Below are positions 18,435 through 27,909 of a stretch of 50,833 bases of DNA, in pieces. The stretch lies in NCBI RefSeq assembly GCF_009725985.1, contig NZ_RCNR01000033.1:1-50833 (forward strand). The letters run 5' to 3'. The number at the start of each line of letters is the position of its first letter. Within the stretch, counting starts at the first letter, position 1. Source of the DNA: Zobellia amurskyensis (GTDB lineage: Bacteria > Bacteroidota > Bacteroidia > Flavobacteriales > Flavobacteriaceae). The notes below the pieces were generated by a model. It was not told the DNA's origin, made no database searches, and saw nothing but the letters and a program-made list of their open reading frames with translations. The position numbers and the translations under genes were made by a program.

Positions 18435-19949
18435 ATGAAAAGAAAGCTGGAAATTATGGATACCACCCTTCGGGACGGGGAACAAACCTCGGGAGTATCT
18501 TTTTCGGTTTCGGAAAAACTAACGTTGGCCAAATTACTTTTAGGAGAATTAAAAGTAGACCGCATAGAAGTGGCTTCTGCACGGGTATCGGATGGCGAAC
18601 TAGAATCCGTTAAGCAAATAGCAGAGTGGGCTTCTTCAGAAAAATGTATTGACAAGGTAGAGGTTCTTACCTTTGTTGATGGGGGAGTTTCAATAGAATG
18701 GATGAAAAAGGCAGGTGCCAAGGTTCAGAATTTGCTCACCAAAGGTTCATTGAACCATCTCACCCACCAGCTTAAAAAAACACCGGAAGAACACTTTTCC
18801 GATATTGAAAAAACAATTGCACTTGCCGCTAAAAATAATATCGAGACCAATGTCTATCTAGAAGATTGGAGTAATGGTATGCGAAATTCTAAGGAATACG
18901 TCTTTCAATACCTCGATTTTTTAACTCAGCAACCCGTAAAGCGGGTACTACTTCCAGATACATTAGGTGTGCTTACACACACTGAAACTTACGATTATAT
19001 TTCAGAAATTGTTGCGCGCTATCCTAAAACACATTTTGACTTTCATGGTCATAATGATTACGACCTTGGGGTAGCCAATGTCATGGAAGCTGTTAAAGCC
19101 GGCTGCCATGGTCTTCACCTTACCGTTAACGGAATGGGAGAACGAGCTGGTAATGCCCCAATGGCTAGTGTAGTTGCAGTGATAAAAGATTTTTTAACCG
19201 ATGTAGAAATCAATGTAAGCGAGTCTTCATTATACAAAGTAAGTAAACTAGTATCTGCTTTTACCGGTGTGGGCATACCGTACAACAAACCTATTGTAGG
19301 TGATAATGTTTTTACACAAACTGCCGGAATACATGCTGACGGAGATAGCAAGAACAATCTTTATTTTAATGACTTATTACCAGAACGTTTTGGTAGAAAG
19401 CGCAAGTACGCTTTAGGAAAAACATCCGGAAAGGCCAACATTCAAAAGAACCTTCAGGAGCTTGGACTTACGCTAAATGACGAGGAACTTAAAAAGGTCA
19501 CCCAACGAATTATTGAGTTAGGCGATAAAAAAGAGAGAGTTACAAAAGAGGACCTCCCTTATATTATTTCTGATATTTTAGATAGTGGCAACCACCAACA
19601 AAAGGTTTTCATAAGGTCCTATGTACTTACTCACTCCATGGGGTTGAGACCATCAACCACGGTTTCATTAGAAATAAATGGAGAACTTTCGGAAGCACAT
19701 GCACAGGGAGACGGACAGTACGATGCTTTTATGAACGCTCTACGTAAACTATATGTTTCCAAAAAAATAGAATTACCTAATTTGATTGATTACGCCGTTA
19801 GAATACCACCAGGAAGTAATTCCGATGCACTTTGTGAAACCATTATTACATGGCAAAACAAAAGCGAAGAATTTACAACCAGAGGTTTGGATTCCGATCA
19901 AACGGTATCTGCCATTAAGGCAACAGAAAAGATGCTTAATATTATATAA
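18435..19949 (+). CDS. leuA: 2-isopropylmalate synthase family protein (LeuA-type; citramalate synthase possible)
   Basis: A 504-residue DRE-TIM metallolyase. The DTTLRDGEQ motif is at 9-17, the metal-binding FHGHNDYDLG lies at about 200, and NGMGERAGN follows. The C-terminal LeuA regulatory domain at about 385-504 contains LTHSMGLRPSTTVSLE and GSNSDALCETI. In the catalytic half it resembles CimA/second-type LeuA proteins more than E. coli LeuA. Its place between leuD and leuB and the presence of ilvA nearby (so citramalate is not needed for isoleucine) make the leucine role most likely. It should condense acetyl-CoA with 2-oxoisovalerate and be inhibited by leucine through the C-terminal domain. 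Confidence 0.75.
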   Translation: MKRKLEIMDTTLRDGEQTSGVSFSVSEKLTLAKLLLGELKVDRIEVASARVSDGELESVKQIAEWASSEKCIDKVEVLTFVDGGVSIEWMKKAGAKVQNLLTKGSLNHLTHQLKKTPEEHFSDIEKTIALAAKNNIETNVYLEDWSNGMRNSKEYVFQYLDFLTQQPVKRVLLPDTLGVLTHTETYDYISEIVARYPKTHFDFHGHNDYDLGVANVMEAVKAGCHGLHLTVNGMGERAGNAPMASVVAVIKDFLTDVEINVSESSLYKVSKLVSAFTGVGIPYNKPIVGDNVFTQTAGIHADGDSKNNLYFNDLLPERFGRKRKYALGKTSGKANIQKNLQELGLTLNDEELKKVTQRIIELGDKKERVTKEDLPYIISDILDSGNHQQKVFIRSYVLTHSMGLRPSTTVSLEINGELSEAHAQGDGQYDAFMNALRKLYVSKKIELPNLIDYAVRIPPGSNSDALCETIITWQNKSEEFTTRGLDSDQTVSAIKATEKMLNII

Positions 19950-19966
19950 ATAGAATCAATACGATA

Positions 19967-21022
19967 ATGAAACTAGACATTGCACTATTGGCCGGAGATG
20001 GAATCGGCCCCGAAGTTATTGACCAAGCCGTTAAAGTTTGCGACGCTATCGCAACCAAATATAAGCATGAAATTAGCTGGAAACCTGCATTAACAGGTGC
20101 TGCTGCTATTGATGCTGTTGGTGAACCTTACCCAGATGACACTCACGAAATTTGCGCTAATGCAGATGCCGTTCTTTTTGGGGCTATTGGCCACCCAAGA
20201 TTTGACAATGACCCTTCTGCAAAAGTTCGCCCAGAGCAAGGTTTATTGAAAATGAGACAAAAATTAGGTCTTTTTGCCAATGTACGTCCAACTTTTACAT
20301 TCCCTTCTTTAATTGACAAGTCGCCTTTAAAGCGTGAGCGCATTGAAGGTACCGATTTGATTATTCTTCGAGAACTAACAGGTGGTGTATATTTTGGAGA
20401 ACGTGGAAGAAAAGATGATGGTAACACCGCTTTTGATACCATGACCTATACTCGCGCAGAAATTCAGCGTTTGGCAAAAAAAGGATTTGAAATGGCAATG
20501 ACTCGCTCAAAACGACTTTGCTGTGTTGATAAGGCTAACGTTCTGGAATCTTCCCGCTTATGGAGAGAAACTGTACAAGCCATGGAAAAGGACTACCCAG
20601 AAGTTGAGGTTTCTTATGAATTTGTTGATGCCGTTGCCATGAGATTGGTACAATGGCCAAAAGGGTATGATGTAATCATCACCGAAAACCTTTTTGGAGA
20701 TATTTTAACCGATGAGGCTTCTGTGATCTCAGGATCAATGGGCCTAATGCCTTCTGCTTCTGTTGGTGAGAAAACAAAATTGTACGAGCCTATTCACGGT
20801 TCATACCCACAAGCAGCAGGAAAAGACATTGCCAACCCATTGGCAACCGTACTTTCAGCAGCTATGATGTTTGAAGATTTTGGTCTTCAACAAGAAGCGG
20901 AGGATATCCGTCGTGTAGTAAACAAATCTTTAGCGGAAGGCATTGTTACCGAAGACCTTTCGGAAGATGCCAAATCTTACAAGACAAGCGAAGTTGGCGA
21001 TTGGTTGGCCAAGAACGTTTAA
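19967..21022 (+). CDS. leuB: 3-isopropylmalate dehydrogenase
   Basis: A 351-residue NAD-dependent beta-decarboxylating dehydrogenase that turns 3-isopropylmalate into 2-oxoisocaproate. It starts with ALLAGDGIGPEV; the substrate-specific ELTGGVYFGERG lies near 140-151, the active-site Tyr/Lys region follows, and metal-binding aspartates lie in NLFGDILTDEAS near 245. Seventeen bases after leuA, the last gene of the cluster, followed at once by a strong terminator. Confidence 0.97.
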   Translation: MKLDIALLAGDGIGPEVIDQAVKVCDAIATKYKHEISWKPALTGAAAIDAVGEPYPDDTHEICANADAVLFGAIGHPRFDNDPSAKVRPEQGLLKMRQKLGLFANVRPTFTFPSLIDKSPLKRERIEGTDLIILRELTGGVYFGERGRKDDGNTAFDTMTYTRAEIQRLAKKGFEMAMTRSKRLCCVDKANVLESSRLWRETVQAMEKDYPEVEVSYEFVDAVAMRLVQWPKGYDVIITENLFGDILTDEASVISGSMGLMPSASVGEKTKLYEPIHGSYPQAAGKDIANPLATVLSAAMMFEDFGLQQEAEDIRRVVNKSLAEGIVTEDLSEDAKSYKTSEVGDWLAKNV

Positions 21023-21040
21023 TAATATATTCTAATCAGT

Positions 21041-21076
21041 AAAAAACCTCCCAAGTTAACTTGGGAGGTTTTTTTA
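21041..21076 (+). terminator. Strong bidirectional terminator after leuB
   Basis: A perfect 17-bp palindrome (arms AAAAAACCTCCCAAGTT and AACTTGGGAGGTTTTTT) with a run of T on both strands lies between convergent leuB and the MFS gene. A clear intrinsic terminator for both. Confidence 0.9.
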
Positions 21077-21131
21077 TATCATTTAAACTGTGATTCGACT
21101 CTCACTTGTTAGGTGAATTTCCATCTTACAT

Positions 21132-22331
21132 TTAGCTATTATAAGCCAATTTTCTATATTTATTTGCTCTTTGCCTTCTATATACAAGAATACCTATAGC
21201 TATTGCAACACCAGTTCCTGCCAGCATAGCACCTACAATTCCAGAATAAACAACACTATATCCATATGCTATTGGCAAACCGGCCAAATAGGCTCCAGAA
21301 GCATTCCCCATATTAAAGGCACTTTGATTCATAGATGACCCCAGCATTTCATTTCCTCTAGATGTATTTATTATCGCCATCTGTATAGGTGTAGAAACCG
21401 TAAAAGAAGCCAACCCCATCAAGAAAGTCATAATCAATAAAATCTGTGGGTTTGTTGCAACTACCGCATTGATAATTAATAAAAGCACCATAAAACTCAA
21501 ACTTATAGCTACTGCTTTCAAAGGCACAAACCACTCAGCCATTTTTGCTCCTAAGAAATTACCGACCACCATACCAAGACCAGCCAAAATCATGGCATAA
21601 CTGACCATGTTTTCTCCCATTCCGGCAATATCCGTTACCAAAGGAGCTATATAGCTATACCAAGCGAAAAAGCCTCCTGTACCTATAGTAGTTAATGCGA
21701 TAAGAGCCCATAATTCGCCATTTCTCAAACCTTTATTCTCATTTGATCGCGCTTTGGGAAGGTCTGGTTCTATTTTTGGCATCCAAAAAAGCACACTTAA
21801 AATCGCCATAAATCCAACAATTCCCACCATAAAGAAAGATAAACTCCAATCATAATGGTGTCCTATATAAGTTCCGGTTGGCACACCAATAACATTTGCA
21901 ATGGTCAACCCTGAGAACATTACGGCAATTGCTTGAGCAGATTTTCCTGCTTTCACCAATTTACCGGCAACTACAGCACCTATACCAAAAAAGGCCCCAT
22001 GTGGTAGTCCGGATAGAAACCGAGTAATTAATAAGGTAGTGTAGTTATCCGAAAAACCGGAAAGCGTATTAAATACGGTAAACCAACCCATTAATAATAA
22101 TAGAACGGTACGTGAATTTAACTTACCCCCTACTTTTGTTAATAAGGGAGCACCAACAACTACACCTAACGCGTATGCTGCTATTGAATGACCTGCCTGG
22201 GGAATTGAAATATTTAAACCTTTGGCTACATCTGGAAGAATTCCCATTATAACGAATTCCGTCAACCCAATACCAAAACCTCCTATCGCTAAAGCTATTA
22301 GCGCTTTTCTATTTGCTGTGTTTGTTTTCAT
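21132..22331 (-). CDS. MFS transporter, AraJ/DHA1-like
   Basis: A 399-residue major facilitator with 12 predicted membrane helices. The start is taken as the ATG at 22331 (MKTNTANRKALIALAIGGFG); a longer reading uses a GTG three codons earlier. The first helix has the DHA1 signature GFGIGLTEFVIMG, and the helix 2-3 loop has GGKLNSRTVLL. GLPHGAFFGIGAVVAGK is characteristic of AraJ/YdhP-type sugar or drug efflux proteins. Substrate unknown. It lies between the converging leu and ilv clusters; export of branched-chain amino acids would fit that place, but this is only inference. Confidence 0.85.
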   Translation of the reverse strand: MKTNTANRKALIALAIGGFGIGLTEFVIMGILPDVAKGLNISIPQAGHSIAAYALGVVVGAPLLTKVGGKLNSRTVLLLLMGWFTVFNTLSGFSDNYTTLLITRFLSGLPHGAFFGIGAVVAGKLVKAGKSAQAIAVMFSGLTIANVIGVPTGTYIGHHYDWSLSFFMVGIVGFMAILSVLFWMPKIEPDLPKARSNENKGLRNGELWALIALTTIGTGGFFAWYSYIAPLVTDIAGMGENMVSYAMILAGLGMVVGNFLGAKMAEWFVPLKAVAISLSFMVLLLIINAVVATNPQILLIMTFLMGLASFTVSTPIQMAIINTSRGNEMLGSSMNQSAFNMGNASGAYLAGLPIAYGYSVVYSGIVGAMLAGTGVAIAIGILVYRRQRANKYRKLAYNS

Positions 22332-22485
22332 AGCACACACCTTTTTAATTAAACAAAATTTATTTGTAAGATTTGGAGCTTACATTAAAAATCAATAAAA
22401 ATTTTAAACAAAGTTATGGCGAGAAAATCAATTAAAAATATGCGCGATTATCATATTTATGTTCATAATTACCCTTAAAAAATAA

Positions 22486-22505
22486 TACCCCTATAAATAG
22501 GGGTA
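22486..22505 (-). terminator. Inverted repeat downstream of gapN, terminator or operator
   Basis: TACCCCTAT-AA-ATAGGGGTA is a perfect 9-bp inverted repeat with a two-base spacer. On the minus strand it is followed by TATTATTTTTT, so it can end the gapN transcript 104 bases past its stop. It also lies about 155 bases before the MFS start, and its CCCC/GGGG arms look like an operator of CsoR-type regulators; no such regulator is encoded nearby. Confidence 0.5.
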
Positions 22506-22608
22506 AAATCTTATACTTTAAACATATGTTAGCGTTTCAGGAGAAACCTTGAAAGATGTACAAAGCTATGATTGAAACCTTTGTGCTTTCGTAGTTTAAC
22601 GGGGTAGA

Positions 22609-24189
22609 TTACAAAATATAATCCGTACTTACGAAGTTAGACAGCTTGGCTTCTAACAACTGCAGAACAGTCTCATTATTCAAATCGTTATCCTTAAAGG
22701 CCACAAAAGTTCTAATAGAAAAAGAACGTAGGGCATCATGAACACTTAAAGTTGCTTGTGCAGAATCTTTTCTTCCCGTAAACGGATACACATCTGGCCC
22801 ACGTTGACAAGAACTATTCAAGTTTACTCTACAAACCAAATTAACCAAGGTGTCTATTAATGGAGAAAGTGCGTATACATCTTTACCAAAAAGGCTCACT
22901 TGCTGACCGTAGTTACTTTCGGCCATATCGTTTAAAGGCTCTTCTATATCAGAAAATGAAACAACTGGAACAACTGGTCCAAACTGCTCTTCCTGATAGA
23001 CCCTCATATCTTTGCTTACCGGGTATAAAACTGCCGGCCAGATATAATTATCAAATTGCTTCCCTCCTTTTTTATTTTTTATTTTCGCTCCTTTCTCAAT
23101 AGCATCATCTATCAACTCTTGAATATAAGCTGGTTTTCCAGGCTCAGGAAGCGGAGTCAACTTCACCCCTTCTTCCCAAGGATTTGCAAATTTCAACTCA
23201 TCTACTCGTTGTGAATAGCGTTTTAAAAATTCATCTTTAACATCTTCATGTACGTAAATCACTTTTAACGCCGTACAACGTTGACCGTTAAAGGATAGCG
23301 TACCAGCAATACATTCGTCTATAGTCAAATCCAGATCGGCATCAGGAAGTATAATTGCTGGATTCTTTGCCTCCAACCCTAACACCAAGCGTAAGCGATT
23401 ACTTTTAGGATGCTGTTCTTGTAAAGCATTGGCGGATTTACTGTTTCCTATTAAGGCAAGTACATCAACTTTACCAGTTTGCATGATAGGTGCAGCCACG
23501 GCCCTACCTCTACCGAACAGAATATTTACCACACCTTTAGGAAAGCTACTTTGAAAAGCCTCCAATAGTGGCGTAATCAATAAAACACCGTGTTTGGCCG
23601 GTTTAAACACCGTTGTATTCCCCATTATGATCGCCGGAATAAGCAAAGCAAAAGTCTCGTTTAAAGGGTAGTTGTATGGCCCCAAACAAAGCACAACACC
23701 TAATGGCCCTCTTCTTATATGCGCATAAACGCCATCGTGCTTCTGAAATTTAGCTGAATTACGATCTAACTCCTTATATTCTTCAATAGTATCATTAATA
23801 TAATCAACCGTACGATCAAACTCCTTTTGACTATCCGGTAATGATTTACCGATTTCCCACATCAAAAGTTTGACTATAATATCTCGCTTAGTCTTCATTT
23901 GACGCACAAAATTTTCCATGCACTCAATACGATCTTTTACGTGCATTGTTGGCCAGACCCCTTGCCCTCTATTAAAAGCTTTCATGGCCGAGTCTAAAGC
24001 ATCTAAAGCTTCAGGTTCGCCCATATCCGGAATACTACCTAATAAGGTTGGCTTATATTCTTCGGTAGATGATATGGTAGAAAAAACCTCTGTTGTATTT
24101 CCGTTCCATGTCTTCAACTCGCCATTCACCAAATATTTTCTTTGGTCTATTGTCTGGTTAATCTGGTATTCTTCGGGTATTGCTTTCAT
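22609..24189 (-). CDS. gapN: NADP-dependent glyceraldehyde-3-phosphate dehydrogenase (GapN-type aldehyde dehydrogenase)
   Basis: A 526-residue aldehyde dehydrogenase of the GapN subgroup, which oxidises glyceraldehyde-3-phosphate to 3-phosphoglycerate without ATP and yields NADPH. The catalytic cysteine is C305 in [10 protein letters not shown]. The general-base region is [18 protein letters not shown]. The nucleotide/oxyanion asparagine is in [10 protein letters not shown], and a conserved E-E-Q-F-G-P-V near 395 supports the family. The NGQRCTALK motif and [18 protein letters not shown] near the C-terminus favour GapN over generic aldehyde dehydrogenases. It lies just downstream of ilvA but has its own 149-base gap; linkage to the ilv operon is not required. 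Confidence 0.8.
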   Translation of the reverse strand: MKAIPEEYQINQTIDQRKYLVNGELKTWNGNTTEVFSTISSTEEYKPTLLGSIPDMGEPEALDALDSAMKAFNRGQGVWPTMHVKDRIECMENFVRQMKTKRDIIVKLLMWEIGKSLPDSQKEFDRTVDYINDTIEEYKELDRNSAKFQKHDGVYAHIRRGPLGVVLCLGPYNYPLNETFALLIPAIIMGNTTVFKPAKHGVLLITPLLEAFQSSFPKGVVNILFGRGRAVAAPIMQTGKVDVLALIGNSKSANALQEQHPKSNRLRLVLGLEAKNPAIILPDADLDLTIDECIAGTLSFNGQRCTALKVIYVHEDVKDEFLKRYSQRVDELKFANPWEEGVKLTPLPEPGKPAYIQELIDDAIEKGAKIKNKKGGKQFDNYIWPAVLYPVSKDMRVYQEEQFGPVVPVVSFSDIEEPLNDMAESNYGQQVSLFGKDVYALSPLIDTLVNLVCRVNLNSSCQRGPDVYPFTGRKDSAQATLSVHDALRSFSIRTFVAFKDNDLNNETVLQLLEAKLSNFVSTDYIL

Positions 24190-24305
24190 TTTTACAGTGG
24201 TTTATAGTCATTGGTTTTAAAACTACAGAACGTAGTCATAACGAAAATACACAATTAACAAATCAGAGTTAATTTTTGAGAAAATTAAATAAAGGTGGTT
24301 TATAG

Positions 24306-24331
24306 CAATTTCATAAAAGAGAGCGAAATTG
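24306..24331 (-). terminator. Weak stem-loop downstream of ilvA
   Basis: CAATTTC and GAAATTG form a 7-bp stem with a 12-base loop about ten bases after the ilvA stop. The U tract on the minus strand is poor, so it may be a processing or weak termination signal at the end of the ilv operon. Confidence 0.35.
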
Positions 24332-24338
24332 TGAAACC

Positions 24339-25589
24339 CTAAACCAAATATTGAAAAAGATCTGGCTTATCATTCAAATAATCCCCATAAAAATTATTGG
24401 CTTTCATTCGCTCAACCAAAGGCTGGAGATCTTCAGGACTTTTTAATTCAATACCAACAATAGCTGGAGCATTCTCTCTACTAGATTTTTTAGAATATTC
24501 AAAATGGGTAATATCATCATCAGGACCCAAAATCTCCGCTACAAATTCTTTTAAAGCACCAGGTCTTTGCGGGAACCTAACTATAAAATAGTGCTTAAGC
24601 TGACCGTAAAGCAATGCTCGTTCCTTAATTTCCGCAGTTCTAGTAATATCATTATTACTTCCACTAAGAATACAAACTACATTTTTGCCTTTTATTTCTT
24701 CCGCAAATCCATCCAAAGCAGAAATAGTCAATGCACCAGCAGGCTCAACAACTATAGCATCTCTATTGTAAAGATCCAAAATAGTCTGACACACTTTACC
24801 CTCTGCAACAGTTACCATGTCATGGAGTCCGTTTTTACAAATGTCAAAAGTAAGGTCTCCAACTTTCTGCACTGCAGCACCATCAATAAACTTATCTATT
24901 TTAGAAAGTTCAGTATTATTGTTGTTCCTTATAGACGTTTTCATAGAGGGAGCACCTTCCGGCTCTACCCCTATAATTTTGGTGTTTGGAGATAATTCTT
25001 TAAACACCCCTATCAAGCCTGAAGCCAATCCACCACCACCAATAGCAGCAAAGATGTAATCTATAGGTTCCTTAAATTGCTCCAACAGCTCTAGACCTAC
25101 CGTACCTTGACCTTCTATTACCTTGGGGTCGTCAAAAGGGTGAATAAATGTTTTTGAACTGTTCTCACAGAATGCCTTTGCACTTTTTGAAGAATCGTCA
25201 AAAGTATCTCCTTCCAGTACTACCGTTACCCATTCACCACCAAACATTTTGGTCTGTTCAATTTTCTGTTTGGGAGTTACGGACGGCATATATATAGTCC
25301 CGTTTATTTTTAAGTGGTTACAAGCAAAGGCCACACCTTGGGCATGATTTCCCGCACTGGCACAAACAATACCACTCTCTCTTTCTTTTTCTGAAAGCGA
25401 ACTAATTTTATTAAAAGCTCCACGGATTTTATAGGAACGCACCCGATGCAAGTCTTCTCTTTTAAGAAGAATGTTGGCATCAAACACTTTTGACAAGCGT
25501 ATGCTGGTCATAAGCGGTGTAACCGTTGCTACTTGAGCAATAGTACTGGCCGCCTTTTTTATATCCGATATATTGGGAAAATATGCCAT
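24339..25589 (-). CDS. ilvA: Threonine deaminase (threonine ammonia-lyase)
   Basis: A 416-residue PLP enzyme that converts threonine to 2-oxobutyrate, the first step to isoleucine. The PLP lysine is K54 in RVRSYKIRGAF. The phosphate-binding glycines are in AAIGGGGLASGL, and SAGNHAQGVAF also fits. The C-terminal part (about 330-416, HYFIVRFPQRPGALKEFV) is a single ACT-like regulatory domain, the shorter form of the family, so feedback by isoleucine and valine is likely. It is the last gene of the ilv operon; its start codon is overlapped by the U run of a hairpin, see 25593-25657. Confidence 0.95.
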   Translation of the reverse strand: MAYFPNISDIKKAASTIAQVATVTPLMTSIRLSKVFDANILLKREDLHRVRSYKIRGAFNKISSLSEKERESGIVCASAGNHAQGVAFACNHLKINGTIYMPSVTPKQKIEQTKMFGGEWVTVVLEGDTFDDSSKSAKAFCENSSKTFIHPFDDPKVIEGQGTVGLELLEQFKEPIDYIFAAIGGGGLASGLIGVFKELSPNTKIIGVEPEGAPSMKTSIRNNNNTELSKIDKFIDGAAVQKVGDLTFDICKNGLHDMVTVAEGKVCQTILDLYNRDAIVVEPAGALTISALDGFAEEIKGKNVVCILSGSNNDITRTAEIKERALLYGQLKHYFIVRFPQRPGALKEFVAEILGPDDDITHFEYSKKSSRENAPAIVGIELKSPEDLQPLVERMKANNFYGDYLNDKPDLFQYLV

Positions 25590-25592
25590 ATT

Positions 25593-25657
25593 AAAAAACC
25601 CTGTCTAGAGTTTTAACTTTCCGTTGTTCTGGAAGACTAAAAAAACCGGACAGGGTT
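25593..25657 (-). promoter_or_regulatory. Terminator-like hairpin abutting the ilvA start codon
   Basis: In the ilvC-ilvA gap, minus-strand AACCCTGTC (25657-25649) pairs with GACAGGGTT (25605-25597), a 9-bp stem closing a 43-base loop that contains a small TTCC/GGAA hairpin. Six T (25598-25593) follow, ending three bases before the ilvA ATG. It could terminate part of the transcripts before ilvA or hold its start region. No leader ORF is present in this gap. Confidence 0.5.
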
Positions 25658-25667
25658 GTTTTATTAA

Positions 25668-27143
25668 TTATACAATCGGCTTCATTGCCGTCATAGAAGC
25701 ACGAAGTCTTGCTCCTACAATTTCTACTGGGTGATCACGAAGTACTTTATTCACCGTAATCAATTTAGCGTTATCAACACCATTTCCTTTACCACCAGCA
25801 TATGCCTTACCGATTACGTCCGTATCAATATTTTTCATGAAATCAGTCAATAAAGGCTTACATGCATGATCAAACAAGTAACAACCGTACTCAGCAGTAT
25901 CAGAAATTACACGGTTCATTTCGAACAATTTCTTTCTTGCAATAGTATTAGCAATTAATGGAGTTTCATGTAAAGACTCGTAGTAAGCAGACTCACCGAT
26001 GATTCCCGACTCTGTCATACTTTCAAAAGCCAATTCAACACCAGCTCTAACCATAGCGATCATCAACACGCCATTGTCATAAAACTCTTGTTCAGAAATG
26101 TTATCATCACCTGCCGGAGTTTTTTCAAAAGCGGTTTCGCCTGTTGCAGCACGCCAAGTCAATAAGTTTTTATCATCATTGGCCCAATCTTCCATCATTG
26201 TTTTTGAGAAATGACCAGTCATAATATCATCCATATGCTTTTGGAAAAGCGGACGCATAATATCTTTCAATTCTTCTGAAAGTTCAAAAGCTTTGATTTT
26301 TGCAGGATTTGACAAACGGTCCATCATATTAGTGATACCACCGTATTTCATTCCTTCGGTAATGGTTTCCCATCCGTATTGAATCAATTTAGAAGCATAA
26401 CCAGCGTCTATACCTTTCTCTATCATTTTATCGAAACAAAGGATACTTCCAGTTTGCAACAATCCACAAAGGATAGTTTGCTCACCCATTAAATCCGATT
26501 TTACTTCGGCAACAAAAGAAGACTCAAGAACACCGGCTCTATGCCCACCTGTACCGGCAGCATATGCTTTAGCTTGCTCCAAACCTTTTCCTTCTGGATC
26601 ATTCTCTGGGTGAACCGCTATTAGAGTTGGCACACCAAAACCTCTTTTATATTCTTCACGAACCTCAGAACCTGGACTCTTTGGCGCTACCATTATAACC
26701 GTAAGATCCTCACGAACCTGAGTACCCTCTTCAACAATATTAAAACCGTGAGAATAGGATAATGTAGCTCCTTTTTTCATTAACGGCATTACCGCATTAA
26801 CCACAGCAGTATGTTGCTTATCCGGAGTAAGGTTAATAACTACATCGGCACTAGGAATCAATTCCTCATACGTGCCAACAGTAAATCCGTTTTCACTAGC
26901 ATTTAAAAACGATTGTCTTTTTTCTTTAATTGCAGCATCACGCAAGGTATAGGCGATATCCAAACCTGAATCACGCATATTCAACCCTTGGTTCAAACCT
27001 TGGGCTCCACAACCAACTATAACTATTTTTTTTCCTTTTAAAGCTGATACACCATCGGCGAATTCTGAAGCTTCCATGAACCTACATTTGCCCAATTGCG
27101 TCAGTTGATCTCTTAATGATAGTGTATTAAAGTAATTTGCCAT
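25668..27143 (-). CDS. ilvC: Ketol-acid reductoisomerase (class II, long form)
   Basis: A 491-residue NADPH enzyme that converts acetolactate or acetohydroxybutyrate to the dihydroxy acids. The Rossmann motif is [18 protein letters not shown] at about 42-59. The family signatures HGFNIVEEG and [12 protein letters not shown] follow, and [11 protein letters not shown] marks the first knotted C-terminal domain. Its length, with a duplicated C-terminal domain, is the plant/E. coli type rather than the short 330-residue type. Third enzyme in the ilv order, 95 bases after ilvN. Confidence 0.97.
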   Translation of the reverse strand: MANYFNTLSLRDQLTQLGKCRFMEASEFADGVSALKGKKIVIVGCGAQGLNQGLNMRDSGLDIAYTLRDAAIKEKRQSFLNASENGFTVGTYEELIPSADVVINLTPDKQHTAVVNAVMPLMKKGATLSYSHGFNIVEEGTQVREDLTVIMVAPKSPGSEVREEYKRGFGVPTLIAVHPENDPEGKGLEQAKAYAAGTGGHRAGVLESSFVAEVKSDLMGEQTILCGLLQTGSILCFDKMIEKGIDAGYASKLIQYGWETITEGMKYGGITNMMDRLSNPAKIKAFELSEELKDIMRPLFQKHMDDIMTGHFSKTMMEDWANDDKNLLTWRAATGETAFEKTPAGDDNISEQEFYDNGVLMIAMVRAGVELAFESMTESGIIGESAYYESLHETPLIANTIARKKLFEMNRVISDTAEYGCYLFDHACKPLLTDFMKNIDTDVIGKAYAGGKGNGVDNAKLITVNKVLRDHPVEIVGARLRASMTAMKPIV

Positions 27144-27238
27144 TTTTCAATCGTGTTTTTCAAATTCTATCCAAAGTTATTCTAAAAATAGACTAAGACC
27201 AGAATCCTTTATTAAATTAATTATTGATTTCTATTTAG

Positions 27239-27769
27239 TTATTTATCTTGATAAAACTCATTAAGCAAAGCGGTAATGGGCATTTCTTCTTTTGAAACCG
27301 AAATACGACCAGTACGCACAAATTGCATGATACCAAAAGGTTTCAATTGGTCGTACATCTCGTTGATTTCGTTTCTACGACCTGATTTTGCAATTACAAA
27401 AAAGTCTCGGGCAACAGTTACTATTTGTGAATTGTTATCCTTAATAATATTCTGAATCTGTCTTTCGTCAAAAAGCAGGTTAGAAGCTATTTTAAACAAA
27501 ACCGATTCTTGATAAATGGTTTCTTCATCTGTATGATAAAACGCTTTTATCACCTCAATTTGCTTCTCTATTTGGCCCACGATATTACGAGTCCATTTTT
27601 CCGTAGTATAAACAACAATAGTGAATTTAGAAACGCCCTCAATTTCTGATTTTGAAACGTTTAAACTCTCTATATTAATGTGTCTCTTTAAGAATATTCC
27701 AGAGATTCTATTCAGTAAACCTACATTGTTTTCAGAATATACCGATATAGTAAACCATTCTTTTTCCAT
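27239..27769 (-). CDS. ilvN: Acetolactate synthase small (regulatory) subunit
   Basis: 176 residues. An N-terminal ACT domain (about 4-75, FTISVYSENNVGLLNRISGIF) binds valine and carries feedback control of IlvB. The C-terminal ALS-small domain is at about 85-165 (VARDFFVIAKSGRRNEI). It is separated from ilvB by a methyltransferase gene, which is unusual; the two subunits are normally adjacent. Confidence 0.94.
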   Translation of the reverse strand: MEKEWFTISVYSENNVGLLNRISGIFLKRHINIESLNVSKSEIEGVSKFTIVVYTTEKWTRNIVGQIEKQIEVIKAFYHTDEETIYQESVLFKIASNLLFDERQIQNIIKDNNSQIVTVARDFFVIAKSGRRNEINEMYDQLKPFGIMQFVRTGRISVSKEEMPITALLNEFYQDK

Positions 27770-27909
27770 TGTTCAATTTAATAGGGTTTTATCGAGCGCA
27801 GCCGATAACAAACATTGTATTTTTTAACCTCTCAACTGCACCTGAGAGCGGATTTCCTTATTAAAAGACAACCCATTATTCTTTTACATTCACCTCCAAA
27901 AGGTATTGT

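Noticed and set aside
27770-27909. Short ORFs (MFVIGCAR and MGCLLIRKSALRCS) and a CTCTCA/TGAGAG hairpin before ilvN, as a second attenuator
   Set aside because: No U tract follows the hairpin and the ORFs have no enrichment in control codons; likely chance.
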